Positions 6,519 through 12,607 of a stretch of DNA of 12,607 nt are shown here, piece after piece (the stretch's first letter is position 1; every line of letters begins with the position of its first letter). The DNA comes from Anaerolineae bacterium (GTDB lineage Bacteria; Chloroflexota; Anaerolineae; B4-G1; SLSP01). Both the position numbers and the translations under genes were made by a program. The stretch lies in the NCBI GenBank assembly GCA_021107605.1, contig JAIOSN010000038.1:1-12607 (forward strand). Direction: 5' to 3'. Under the pieces are notes generated by a model. The model worked only from the letters and a program-made list of their open reading frames with translations, did not search any database and was not told the DNA's origin.

Positions 6519-7318
6519 TAGACAAATTGCTCCCGCACCCAATCATAGCCCTCTGCTTCCAGTTTCTCAGCCAACTCCGCGCCATCGGATTTCACGATCT
6601 GGCCCTCATAAAAGATATGGACAAAATCTGGGTGGATGTAGTTGAGTATCCGTTGGTAGTGCGTGATGATCAGCAAGCCCATGTTGAGCTCACTCTGCAA
6701 GCGGTTCACGCCTGCCGCTACGATACGCAGGGCGTCAATATCCAGCCCCGAATCGGTCTCATCTAAGATCGCGAATTCCGGCTTGAGGAGCGCCAGCTGC
6801 AAGATCTCCGCCCGTTTCTTCTCGCCGCCGGAGAACCCCTCGTTGAGATAACGGCGGAGAAAAGTGCGGTCCATCTCCAACTTAGCCATCTCGGCCCGCA
6901 CCTCTTGGCGAAATTCGCGTCCCGGAAGCAGTGGGGAGCGTCTGTGTCCCCCGCCAGAATCGCGCGCGGTCTGCTTATAGCCGCGTCTCGCGCTGACTGC
7001 GGCGCGCAGGAATGAGTACAAGGTCACACCTGAGATGGCAATGGGGTACTGCATGGCTAGAAAAAGCCCGCGCCGCGCGCGTTCGTCCGGGTCAAGTCCC
7101 AATATGCTCTCCCCGTTGAGCAGGATATCGCCCCCCGTCACCTCGTAACGCGGATGTCCCATCAGCGCGTAGGAGAGGGTACTCTTGCCAGAACCATTAG
7201 GCCCCATCAGCGCGTGGATCTCGCCGGCCCGGATAACTAAGTTGGCGCCCTTCAGAATACCTGTCTCTTCCTCATCTGCTACCCGTACCTGCAAGTCCCG
7301 GATTTCCAAGGTGTTCAT
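6518..7318 (-). CDS. sufC: Fe-S cluster assembly ATPase SufC
   Basis: SufC is the ABC-type ATPase that drives conformational change of the SufBC2D scaffold. The 266-residue protein has a Walker A motif GPNGSGKST (39-47), Q-loop Gln90, the SufC-specific signature SGGEKKR (163-169), Walker B FAILDE (182-187) with the D-loop SGLD, and switch His220 in ITHYQRI. All catalytic elements are present. It is somewhat longer than the roughly 250 residues usual for SufC. The extra length lies between about 112 and 136, a Gly/Arg-rich stretch (DSGGGHRRSPLLPGREF) just before the signature helix. It is the first gene of sufCBD, with a strong consensus promoter and an AAGGAG site 8 bp before the ATG. Confidence 0.95.
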   Translation of the reverse strand: MNTLEIRDLQVRVADEEETGILKGANLVIRAGEIHALMGPNGSGKSTLSYALMGHPRYEVTGGDILLNGESILGLDPDERARRGLFLAMQYPIAISGVTLYSFLRAAVSARRGYKQTARDSGGGHRRSPLLPGREFRQEVRAEMAKLEMDRTFLRRYLNEGFSGGEKKRAEILQLALLKPEFAILDETDSGLDIDALRIVAAGVNRLQSELNMGLLIITHYQRILNYIHPDFVHIFYEGQIVKSDGAELAEKLEAEGYDWVREQFV

Positions 7319-7353
7319 TTACAACACTCCTTACTTACCAAATCACCGGCGAA

Positions 7354-7382
7354 AGTATACCTCCTCAGAATAATTTTGTCAA
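7354..7382 (-). promoter_or_regulatory. Sigma-70-type promoter of sufCBD
   Basis: On the minus strand TTGACA (7377-7382) is separated by exactly 17 bp from TATACT (7354-7359). This is near-perfect housekeeping promoter architecture. Transcription would start near 7347, giving a leader of about 30 nt with AAGGAG before the sufC ATG. No IscR- or SufR-like operator is recognisable. Confidence 0.85.
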
Positions 7383-7410
7383 GATTCATCTGGTAAATTA
7401 AGGGGCAAAG

Positions 7411-7466
7411 GTTGCAAGTTACAAGTTACAAGTTGAAAGTTGGAGGTTGAAAGTTGGAGGTTGAAA
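7411..7466. repeat. Heptamer tandem array, 8 units
   Basis: Eight consecutive 7-mers all start with GTT: GTTGCAA, GTTACAA twice, then GTTGAAA and GTTGGAG alternating to a last GTTGAAA. The second half is therefore also a 14-bp repeat. It lies in the divergent sufC/dnaE region, 29 bp behind the suf -35, and is purine-rich on the + strand. Confidence 0.9.
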
Positions 7467-7472
7467 GTTCGC

Positions 7473-7560
7473 TTTCTCGCCTTCTCGCCTTCTCGCTCAC
7501 TCGCCTACTCGCTTTCTCGCCTTCTCGCTCTCTCGCTTTCTCGCTTTCTCGCTTTCTCGC
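7473..7560. repeat. Octamer tandem array, 11 units
   Basis: Eleven exact 8-bp units of the form nnnCTCGC, most often TTTCTCGC or CTTCTCGC. The last five bases are invariant in all eleven; only the first three vary. A degenerate twelfth unit, CTTTCCTG, fills 7561-7568 and abuts TATAAT at 7569, so the dnaE -10 element is in phase with the array. The 8-bp period shifts reading frame each unit, so it is not coding. Confidence 0.95.
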
Positions 7561-7568
7561 CTTTCCTG

Positions 7569-7574
7569 TATAAT
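7569..7574 (+). promoter_or_regulatory. -10 element of the dnaE promoter
   Basis: TATAAT is an exact -10 hexamer 32 bp before the dnaE ATG, predicting a start near 7581 and a leader of about 26 nt. The -35 region falls inside the octamer array and reads TTCTCG at 17 bp spacing, a poor match. GAGG 6 bp before the ATG is the likely ribosome site. Confidence 0.7.
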
Positions 7575-7606
7575 GCCCTCAACATACACCGACACAGAGG
7601 AATATT

Positions 7607-10600
7607 ATGCCAGAATTTGTCCACCTGCACACACATACCGAATTCTCGCTCTTGGATGGGCTGAGTAAACCGCAAGCGTTGGCCGAGCGCGCCGCCGAAC
7701 TGGGGATGAAAGCGTTAGCCATCACCGATCACGGAGTGCTCTTCGGGATCGTGGATTTCTACCAGGCCTGCCAAAAAGTGGGGATCAAACCGATCATCGG
7801 CATCGAGGCTTACGTCTCGCGCACCACCCGCCAGAGCCGCAACAAGCAGGATGGCAAACCACACCACCTCGTCCTCTTGGCGCAAAATCAGACTGGCTAC
7901 CAGAATCTGCTCAAATTAGCCAGTATCGCCCAGCTGGAAGGCTTCTACTACAAACCGCGCATTGATAGAGAGGTACTGGCAAAATATAGCGAGGGAATTA
8001 TCGTCCTGACGGCCTGCGTCGCTGGCGAAATTCCGCAGCTCTTGCACCAGGGCCAAGTGGATCAAGCCCGCGAGGCCGTCCGCTGGTACCAAAAGCACTT
8101 CCCCGCGCGCTTTTATATCGAATTACAAACCCACGACATCCCCGAATTTGACCACGTCTATCCCCAGATGATCGCCTTAGCCCGCGAGATGGACGTCCCC
8201 CTGGTCGTGACCAACGATATCCATTACGCGAGACGGGAACAGGCCACGGCCCACGATGTCCTACTCTGCATCCAGACAAGCAAAACCGTCAACGAACCCA
8301 AACGCATGAAAATGAGCGATGATTCCTATTACATGAAATCGCCACGAGAGATGGCCGCGCTCTATCCAGAGGTGCCAGAAGCCGTGGCGAACACCGTTAA
8401 GATCGCGGAACAATGCAATGTCGAACTCCAATTCGCGCCCCCCTACCACATCCCCCAATTCCCACTGCCGGAAGAGTGGCGTACTTCAGAAGAATATATG
8501 CGTCATCTCTGCTACGCGGGACTCCAATGGCGTTACGGGGAACGCGCAGCCGAACCACAGATCGTGGAGCGACTGGAATACGAGATGGGCATTATTCACC
8601 AGATGGGTTTTGATGATTATTTCCTCATTGTCTGGGACCTCTGTCAAGCCTCCAAGAAGCTCGATATCTGGTGGAACGTGCGTGGTTCTGGCGCCGGCAG
8701 TGTCGTCGCCTACACCCTGGGCATCACCCACATCGACCCGCTCAAAAACCGGCTGATGTTCGAGCGCTTCCTCAATCCGGCCCGCGTCAATATGCCCGAT
8801 ATCGATCTGGATTATCCCGATGACCGGCGTGAAGAACTGATCGCCTACACCCTGGAGAAATACGGCAGCGAGCAAGTCGCCGCCATCATCACTTTCGGCA
8901 CCCTGGGAGCGCGGGCCGCGATCCGCGATGTGGGACGGGCGATGGACATCCCGCTCAACGAAGTAGATCGCGTCGCCCGCCTGATCCCCAACCTGCCCGG
9001 CAAGCCCGTCTCCATCGCACAGGCTTTACGGAAGGTGCCGGATCTCAAAGCCATCTATGAGAGTACCGCCTACATCAAAAAGCTCTTGGATACGGCCCAA
9101 GAAGTCGAAGGAGTTTCACGCCACGCCAGCACCCACGCCGCCGGCGTCTTGATCTCGGATAAACCCCTGGTGGAATACCTCCCGTTACATCGACCCACCA
9201 AGAGCAACGGGGGAAGTGCTATCAAGAGCATCTCGCAATGGCCGATGGAGACAGTGGACGCGCTAGGGATGCTCAAGGTGGATTTCCTAGGGCTGCGTAC
9301 TCTCACCCAGATGCGGAAAGCGTGCCAACTCATCCAACAGAAAGAGGGCCTAGAGCTAACCCTCTTCAACATCCCTTACGAGCGCGCCCCCGACGATCCC
9401 GCATTAGACGCCCAGGTCAAACCGCTATATGATTTGCTCGCCAGCGGCGACACTACCGGCGTCTTTCAAGTGGAAAGCGCCGGGATGCGCCGCACCTTGC
9501 AAGAGATGCAGCCGCAGGAATTCCAACATATCGTCGCGGTGCTGGCCCTATATCGCCCCGGCCCGATGGAACAGATTCCCGCCTACATCCGCCGGCTACA
9601 CGGCGAGGAGAAAGTAGAGTACCGCCATCCCATCTTGGAAGAAATCCTAAGCGACACTTACGGCATTATCGTCTACCAGGAACAGATCATGGAGATTGCG
9701 GTGGTGATGGCCGGCTATGAGCGCGGTGAAGCTGATATGTTGCGCAAAGCCGTGGCGAAGAAGAAGCAGAAATTGATGGTGAAACATAAGCAACTGTTCC
9801 ATCAAGGGTCCCTGGAGAAAGGCATCCCGGCGGAAGCGGCTGAAGCTGTCTGGGGCGATATCGAATTCTTCGCCCGCTACGGGTTTAACCGCGCTCACGC
9901 CACCGACTACGCGGTGATCACGGCCCAGACCGCCTACCTCAAAGCCCACTATCCCTTAGAATTCATGACCGCCTTGCTGACCACCGAACATCATGACATC
10001 GAAAAGGTGGGACATCTCATCGCCGATGCCCGCCGGAGCGGTATGGAAGTACGACGACCGTGCATTAACCACTCCGCAGTGGATTTCACCATCGAAGTGG
10101 CAACCACGGGAAACCGTTTCATCCGCATTGGACTGGGGGCTATCAAAAACGTGGGAGATGCTGCGGTGCGGCCCCTCGTAGAAGCGCGCCAAGCCGGGGG
10201 TGTCTTTACCTCCCTGGATGATTTCGCCGAGCGCGTGGATTTACGGCAGCTAAACCACCGCGCGTTAGAATATCTCATTCAAGCGGGTGCGCTAGATGAT
10301 TTTGGTGAACGGGCAGCGCTGCTCACGTTAACCGAGGCCGTTTTGGGCGTCAGCATTCACATTCATGCCGCCCGCGAGATTGGACAATTCACGCTTTTTG
10401 CAGGCATGGAGAGAGCCGCCCCGCAACTTACCCTCCCCACCAGCTATCCGCCGATCCCGAATCGCAAACTGCTGGATTGGGAAAAAGAATTGTTAGGCAT
10501 CTACCTCTCCGAGCATCCGCTAGAACGCATGGAGCAGCAATTGTTAGAGGGCGAACTGATCAACACGACCATCTCGCGCCTCCTCACGGAGCGCAAAGGG

Positions 10601-11341
10601 AAACAACTATCCTTGCTAGGTATGATAGAGCGAGTCCATGTCATCACCACCAAAAAGGGCGATCCGATGGCCTTCGTCACTCTGGCCGGTCCCAGTGGAA
10701 GCGTGGACGTCGTGGTGTTTCCCCGCACCTACCGCCGGTACAAGGAACAACTCACTACCGACCGCATTTTAGTGGTCAGCGGCAAATTGGATAGCCGCTC
10801 TGACCGCGACACGCCCAATCTCTTAGCGGATTGGTTCAAAGACCCGCAAGCGCTGCTCAAATCAGCAGGAAATTACCATCAGCCGCGCAATCAAAGTTCG
10901 GAACTAAAGGAAGCTCGGAGCACTTATTCAACCACCTCCACCGCTAGCCCGCCAGCCGCACACGAGTCAGTGTACTCACTCCAGCAACGGAACTCACCGC
11001 TGCCACCTCCCCAGACACCAGCTACTTCCTCATCCATTCCCCCTATCTCGCAAGCTACTAAGACTCCCTCGTCCCCGCCGGAGCCGCCGGCGCCCCCCTC
11101 AACACTCTATATCACCTTCAAGCGCAGCGCCGATCAAGCCGCGGATTTTAAGAGAATTGCCCACCTCTATCAATTCATAACGGCAGCCGAGGGTGAAGAT
11201 CGCTTTATCTTTCTTCTCGCTGGCGCGCAACCCGTTGAACTCTCCTTCCCCAATGCGAACACGCGCTACACGCCCGCATTGCAGGCACAGATCAAAGATG
11301 TCTCCGGAGTTGAAGAGTTCCGCGTGGTCCTACGTGGATAA
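7607..11341 (+). CDS. dnaE: DNA polymerase III alpha subunit
   Basis: The 1244-residue protein is the catalytic subunit of the replicative polymerase. The N-terminal PHP domain keeps the metal-binding pattern: H8/H10 in HLHTHTEFSLLDG, D41-H42, E67, H86-H87, C137 and N203-D204-x-H206. This is unlike E. coli, where the site is degenerate, so a PHP 3'-5' exonuclease activity is plausible. Polymerase catalytic aspartates are D400 and D402 in PDIDLDYPDD and D559 in KVDFLGLRTLT. Also seen are a fingers motif GEADMLRKAVAKKK, GFNRAHATDYA (about 758), a helix-hairpin-helix region (about 840-905) and an OB fold (about 1000-1080). After that comes a Ser/Pro-rich linker (about 1085-1163) and a C-terminal domain ending GVEEFRVVLRG. 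No intein is visible. It is divergent from sufC and flanked downstream by an origin-like region. Confidence 0.97.
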   Translation: MPEFVHLHTHTEFSLLDGLSKPQALAERAAELGMKALAITDHGVLFGIVDFYQACQKVGIKPIIGIEAYVSRTTRQSRNKQDGKPHHLVLLAQNQTGYQNLLKLASIAQLEGFYYKPRIDREVLAKYSEGIIVLTACVAGEIPQLLHQGQVDQAREAVRWYQKHFPARFYIELQTHDIPEFDHVYPQMIALAREMDVPLVVTNDIHYARREQATAHDVLLCIQTSKTVNEPKRMKMSDDSYYMKSPREMAALYPEVPEAVANTVKIAEQCNVELQFAPPYHIPQFPLPEEWRTSEEYMRHLCYAGLQWRYGERAAEPQIVERLEYEMGIIHQMGFDDYFLIVWDLCQASKKLDIWWNVRGSGAGSVVAYTLGITHIDPLKNRLMFERFLNPARVNMPDIDLDYPDDRREELIAYTLEKYGSEQVAAIITFGTLGARAAIRDVGRAMDIPLNEVDRVARLIPNLPGKPVSIAQALRKVPDLKAIYESTAYIKKLLDTAQEVEGVSRHASTHAAGVLISDKPLVEYLPLHRPTKSNGGSAIKSISQWPMETVDALGMLKVDFLGLRTLTQMRKACQLIQQKEGLELTLFNIPYERAPDDPALDAQVKPLYDLLASGDTTGVFQVESAGMRRTLQEMQPQEFQHIVAVLALYRPGPMEQIPAYIRRLHGEEKVEYRHPILEEILSDTYGIIVYQEQIMEIAVVMAGYERGEADMLRKAVAKKKQKLMVKHKQLFHQGSLEKGIPAEAAEAVWGDIEFFARYGFNRAHATDYAVITAQTAYLKAHYPLEFMTALLTTEHHDIEKVGHLIADARRSGMEVRRPCINHSAVDFTIEVATTGNRFIRIGLGAIKNVGDAAVRPLVEARQAGGVFTSLDDFAERVDLRQLNHRALEYLIQAGALDDFGERAALLTLTEAVLGVSIHIHAAREIGQFTLFAGMERAAPQLTLPTSYPPIPNRKLLDWEKELLGIYLSEHPLERMEQQLLEGELINTTISRLLTERKGKQLSLLGMIERVHVITTKKGDPMAFVTLAGPSGSVDVVVFPRTYRRYKEQLTTDRILVVSGKLDSRSDRDTPNLLADWFKDPQALLKSAGNYHQPRNQSSELKEARSTYSTTSTASPPAAHESVYSLQQRNSPLPPPQTPATSSSIPPISQATKTPSSPPEPPAPPSTLYITFKRSADQAADFKRIAHLYQFITAAEGEDRFIFLLAGAQPVELSFPNANTRYTPALQAQIKDVSGVEEFRVVLRG

Positions 11342-11352
11342 GCAATAAAGTT

Positions 11353-11394
11353 AGTAACTGGTAATCAGTAACTGGTGATCAGTAACTGGGCAAT
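11353..11394. repeat. Three tandem 14-bp repeats after dnaE
   Basis: Units AGTAACTGGTAATC (11353), AGTAACTGGTGATC (11367) and AGTAACTGGGCAAT (11381) start 12 bp after the dnaE stop. The AGTAACTGG half is invariant. Two units differ at one base; the third diverges at its end. Confidence 0.9.
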
Positions 11395-11416
11395 GTCATT
11401 AAGTTAAGCCATGACC

Positions 11417-11574
11417 AGACCTCAGAGGTCTAATGCGACCCTCTCCCGCAAGAAGTTTACCGCAAATACGCCGTGGTTTGCCGCTAGGCCGCGCTACCAG
11501 AGACCTCGGAGGTCTTATCTTAATGAGAACTGTAGTTTGACAGCTTGAGCGCGCGTTTTAGACCTCGGAGATCT
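11417..11574. repeat. Three copies of 15-bp palindrome AGACCTCnGAGGTCT
   Basis: AGACCTCAGAGGTCT is at 11417-11431 and AGACCTCGGAGGTCT at 11501-11515. AGACCTCGGAGATCT at 11560-11574 has one arm mismatch. Spacings are 84 and 59 bp. Each is a 7-bp inverted repeat with one central base, so it could be a protein-binding site or a dispersed repeat word. Confidence 0.85.
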
Positions 11575-11613
11575 AGACCCTCAATCCCCTTATCGGTAGA
11601 GGCAGAGATGTTT

Positions 11614-11630
11614 GTAGAAATGCTTTCTAC
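11614..11630. terminator. Small hairpin, weak terminator candidate for dnaE
   Basis: GTAGAAA (11614-11620) pairs with TTTCTAC (11624-11630) around TGC. The stem is AT-rich and what follows is CTATCTTTAA, so it would be a weak terminator at best. Confidence 0.25.
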
Positions 11631-11649
11631 CTATCTTTAACCCTTGACC

Positions 11650-11699
11650 TGTGAGTAACTCTCCCTTTACTGGGGAAAACCTGAGTTACCTGGGGATAA
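11650..11699 (-). promoter_or_regulatory. Three DnaA-box-like sites at about 20-bp intervals
   Basis: Read on the minus strand, TTACTCACA (11650-11658, two mismatches to TTATCCACA), TTTTCCCCA (11671-11679, two) and TTATCCCCA (11691-11699, one) start 21 and 20 bp apart. They share one orientation and would lie on about the same helix face. Confidence 0.45.
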
Positions 11700-11805
11700 C
11701 TCCAATGTAATTGCCTCGGTCATCCACCACCAAACCCTCAAACCAGTCCCTCTGGGACATCCAGCTAGCCTGCTTCACCCGCAAATACTCACCGTACTCA
11801 ACAGG

Positions 11806-11814
11806 TTATCCACA
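11806..11814 (+). promoter_or_regulatory. Perfect DnaA box TTATCCACA
   Basis: This is an exact match to the high-affinity DnaA binding consensus, in a non-coding region about 93 bp before the triplet run. A single exact 9-mer can occur by chance, so the weight comes from its company. Confidence 0.7.
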
Positions 11815-11859
11815 AACATGATTACCGGCAACTGGCATATCTAGCCCCTTCATCAACCG

Positions 11860-11883
11860 TAACCACCACAGTTGTGGTAGTTA
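11860..11883. promoter_or_regulatory. 24-bp imperfect palindrome
   Basis: TAACCACCACA (11860-11870) and TGTGGTAGTTA (11873-11883) match as inverted arms at 10 of 11 positions around GT. Both arms contain CCACA, the DnaA box core, facing each other. It may be two opposed weak DnaA sites or another dimeric regulator site. Confidence 0.5.
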
Positions 11884-11906
11884 CGACCTTCTCCCCACAA
11901 TCCCCC

Positions 11907-11944
11907 TTACTACTAGTACTACTAACATATAATTCTATATATAT
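11907..11944 (+). other. DnaA-trio-like run and AT-rich unwinding tract
   Basis: TTA CTA CTA GTA CTA CTA (11907-11924) reads on the complement, 3' to 5', as AAT GAT GAT CAT GAT GAT. Five of the six triplets fit the DnaA-trio consensus 3'-(G/A)A(T/A)-5'. It passes directly into 20 bp with only two C residues, a candidate duplex-unwinding element. Confidence 0.5.
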
Positions 11945-11986
11945 CTGTGGAATTAAAACACCTATCAACAACTCACAATTCATCTC

Positions 11987-12014
11987 TTGTCACACTTTAA
12001 TTGCATGGTATCCT
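11987..12014 (+). promoter_or_regulatory. Candidate surE promoter giving a leaderless mRNA
   Basis: TTGTCA (11987-11992) and TATCCT (12009-12014) are 16 bp apart. The predicted start is at about 12021, the A of the surE ATG. No Shine-Dalgarno sequence precedes that ATG, which fits leaderless translation. Confidence 0.35.
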
Positions 12015-12020
12015 TATTTT

Positions 12021-12607
12021 ATGAACAAGCCATTAATTCTGGTTACCAATGATGATGGTATTCATTCTCATGGTCTCTGGGCTGCTGTGGCAGCGCTCTT
12101 GCCTCTGGGCGAAATACTGGTTGTGGCGCCTAACCAACAGTGGTCTGGTGCAGGACGCTCCATGTTAGGCAGTTTCAGAGTTGCTGCAACGCAGTTCTCT
12201 CGGGAGATAGATGGAAAGGAACTCACCGCTTACGCGGTAAACGCTGCTCCGGCAGCCGTTGTTGTTCATGCATTGTTAGAACTCGCGTCACGCAAGCCAG
12301 CACTGGTCGTCTCCGGCATCAATTTGGGAGAGAACATTAGCACCGACGTCACTATCTCGGGTACGGTAGGAGCTGCATTAGAAGCAGCAGCAGCTGAAAT
12401 TCCGGCTTTAGCCGTCTCCCTGGCTCTCCCCATTGTATTTCACAACCACGCCACCGGCGCAGAGGTGGATTATTATGCAGCTCAAGCTTTCACCAGGCGG
12501 TTCGCCCAGCACTTGCTCACTACTTCGCTGCCTTATGATACCCACGTTCTCAATCTTAATATTCCCCAAACAGCCAGCCCGGAGACTCCGTGGCGGCTTA
12601 CTCGTCT
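12021..12607 (+). CDS. surE: 5'-nucleotidase SurE (3' end beyond window)
   Basis: The reading frame starts MNKPLILVTNDDG and stays open to the window edge, giving 195 residues; the family is usually about 250. SurE is a divalent-metal-dependent nucleoside monophosphatase of the cytoplasm, linked to stationary-phase survival. Metal ligands are visible: Asp11-Asp12 in TNDDGIHSHGL, Ser42 in WSGAGRS and Asn101 in SGINLGENISTDVTISGTVGAA. The usual GTPADCV motif reads NAAPAAVV, a variation that may affect substrate choice. The ATG at 12021 is the only sensible start in frame, and it lacks a ribosome binding site. It lies 679 bp after dnaE on the same strand, separated by the origin-like region, so it is unlikely to be co-transcribed with dnaE. 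Confidence 0.93.
   Translation, partial: MNKPLILVTNDDGIHSHGLWAAVAALLPLGEILVVAPNQQWSGAGRSMLGSFRVAATQFSREIDGKELTAYAVNAAPAAVVVHALLELASRKPALVVSGINLGENISTDVTISGTVGAALEAAAAEIPALAVSLALPIVFHNHATGAEVDYYAAQAFTRRFAQHLLTTSLPYDTHVLNLNIPQTASPETPWRLTR

Larger units (their letters stand above)
11650..11960. other. Putative chromosomal replication origin (oriC-like)
   Basis: The region combines a perfect DnaA box (11806-11814), a one-mismatch box on the minus strand (11691-11699) and several weaker boxes. A CCACA box end at 11899 is followed by 7 bp (ATCCCCC), then a DnaA-trio-like run (11907-11924) and a 20-bp tract with 18 A/T (11925-11944). This order matches the known basal unwinding system of bacterial origins. 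The neighbouring gene is dnaE rather than dnaA, which is unusual. A DnaA-controlled promoter for surE is an alternative. Confidence 0.5.
11342..12020. other. 679-bp intergenic region between dnaE and surE
   Basis: No ORF of credible length or composition is seen. In order it holds a 14-bp triplicated repeat, three 15-bp palindromes, a small hairpin, a series of DnaA-box-like words, a perfect DnaA box, a 24-bp imperfect palindrome, a triplet run with an AT-rich tract, and a candidate surE promoter. Confidence 0.85.

Noticed and set aside
7411..7560. CRISPR array
   Set aside because: Units are 7 and 8 bp with no spacers, so these are simple tandem repeats.
7440..7664. ORF across the octamer array into dnaE
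   Set aside because: The product is a low-complexity translation of an 8-bp repeat, and its end overlaps the certain dnaE start in another frame.
11928..11933. TATAAT as the main surE -10 element
   Set aside because: No -35 at proper spacing (CCTTAC region), and it lies inside the AT-rich tract where such words arise easily.
12021..12607. GC-skew sign switch as proof of an origin
   Set aside because: Hand counts show C over G in most sampled dnaE lines, but surE is close to balanced (about 134 C to 126 G over eight lines). The window is too short to decide.

Overview
The window is about 12.6 kb of mid-GC bacterial chromosome (roughly 50-57% GC by eye). It carries housekeeping genes and an unusual amount of structured, repetitive intergenic DNA. 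The best taxonomic guess is Chloroflexota (Anaerolineae-like). The grounds are the secreted lipoprotein with a long Thr-Pro linker, the sufCBD layout, a long DnaE with an apparently intact PHP metal site, and the hairpin-rich dispersed repeats. This is inference from style; no search was run.

Layout, left to right. Positions 1-63 (+) are the last 20 codons of rpsT (ribosomal protein bS20). A 300-bp gap with a perfect 19-bp hairpin and an inverted-repeat element separates it from a convergent two-gene minus-strand unit: a CapA-like lipoprotein gene (1210-2874) followed by proC (364-1176). Next comes a 417-bp gap with a hairpin array, then a tRNA-Val(GAC) gene (minus) with its own promoter and terminator. 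The suf operon follows on the minus strand (sufC-sufB-sufD, promoter near 7354-7382). sufB and sufD overlap by one base, while sufC and sufB are separated by 180-200 bp packed with hairpins. sufC is divergent from dnaE (7607-11341, +), the replicative DNA polymerase III alpha subunit. The shared upstream region contains two adjacent tandem-repeat arrays, eight 7-mers and eleven 8-mers. The last 679-bp gap, between dnaE and a 3'-truncated surE (12021-end), looks like a replication origin.

The main discovery candidate is this dnaE-surE gap. It has a perfect DnaA box, several near-boxes, and a TTA/CTA/CTA/GTA/CTA/CTA triplet run. The run sits 7 bp after a CCACA box end and runs directly into a 20-bp, 90% A+T tract. 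This is the order described for the bacterial basal origin unwinding system (DnaA box, GC spacer, DnaA-trio, AT-rich tract). If correct, oriC lies beside dnaE in this organism; dnaA itself is not in the window.

Second candidate: a family of 16-nt hairpins of the form GCCnnnT-NN-AnnnGGC. Four examples have fully compensatory differences in the three middle pairs. It occurs both next to the tRNA and inside the suf operon, where it could help set a SufC excess over SufB/SufD.
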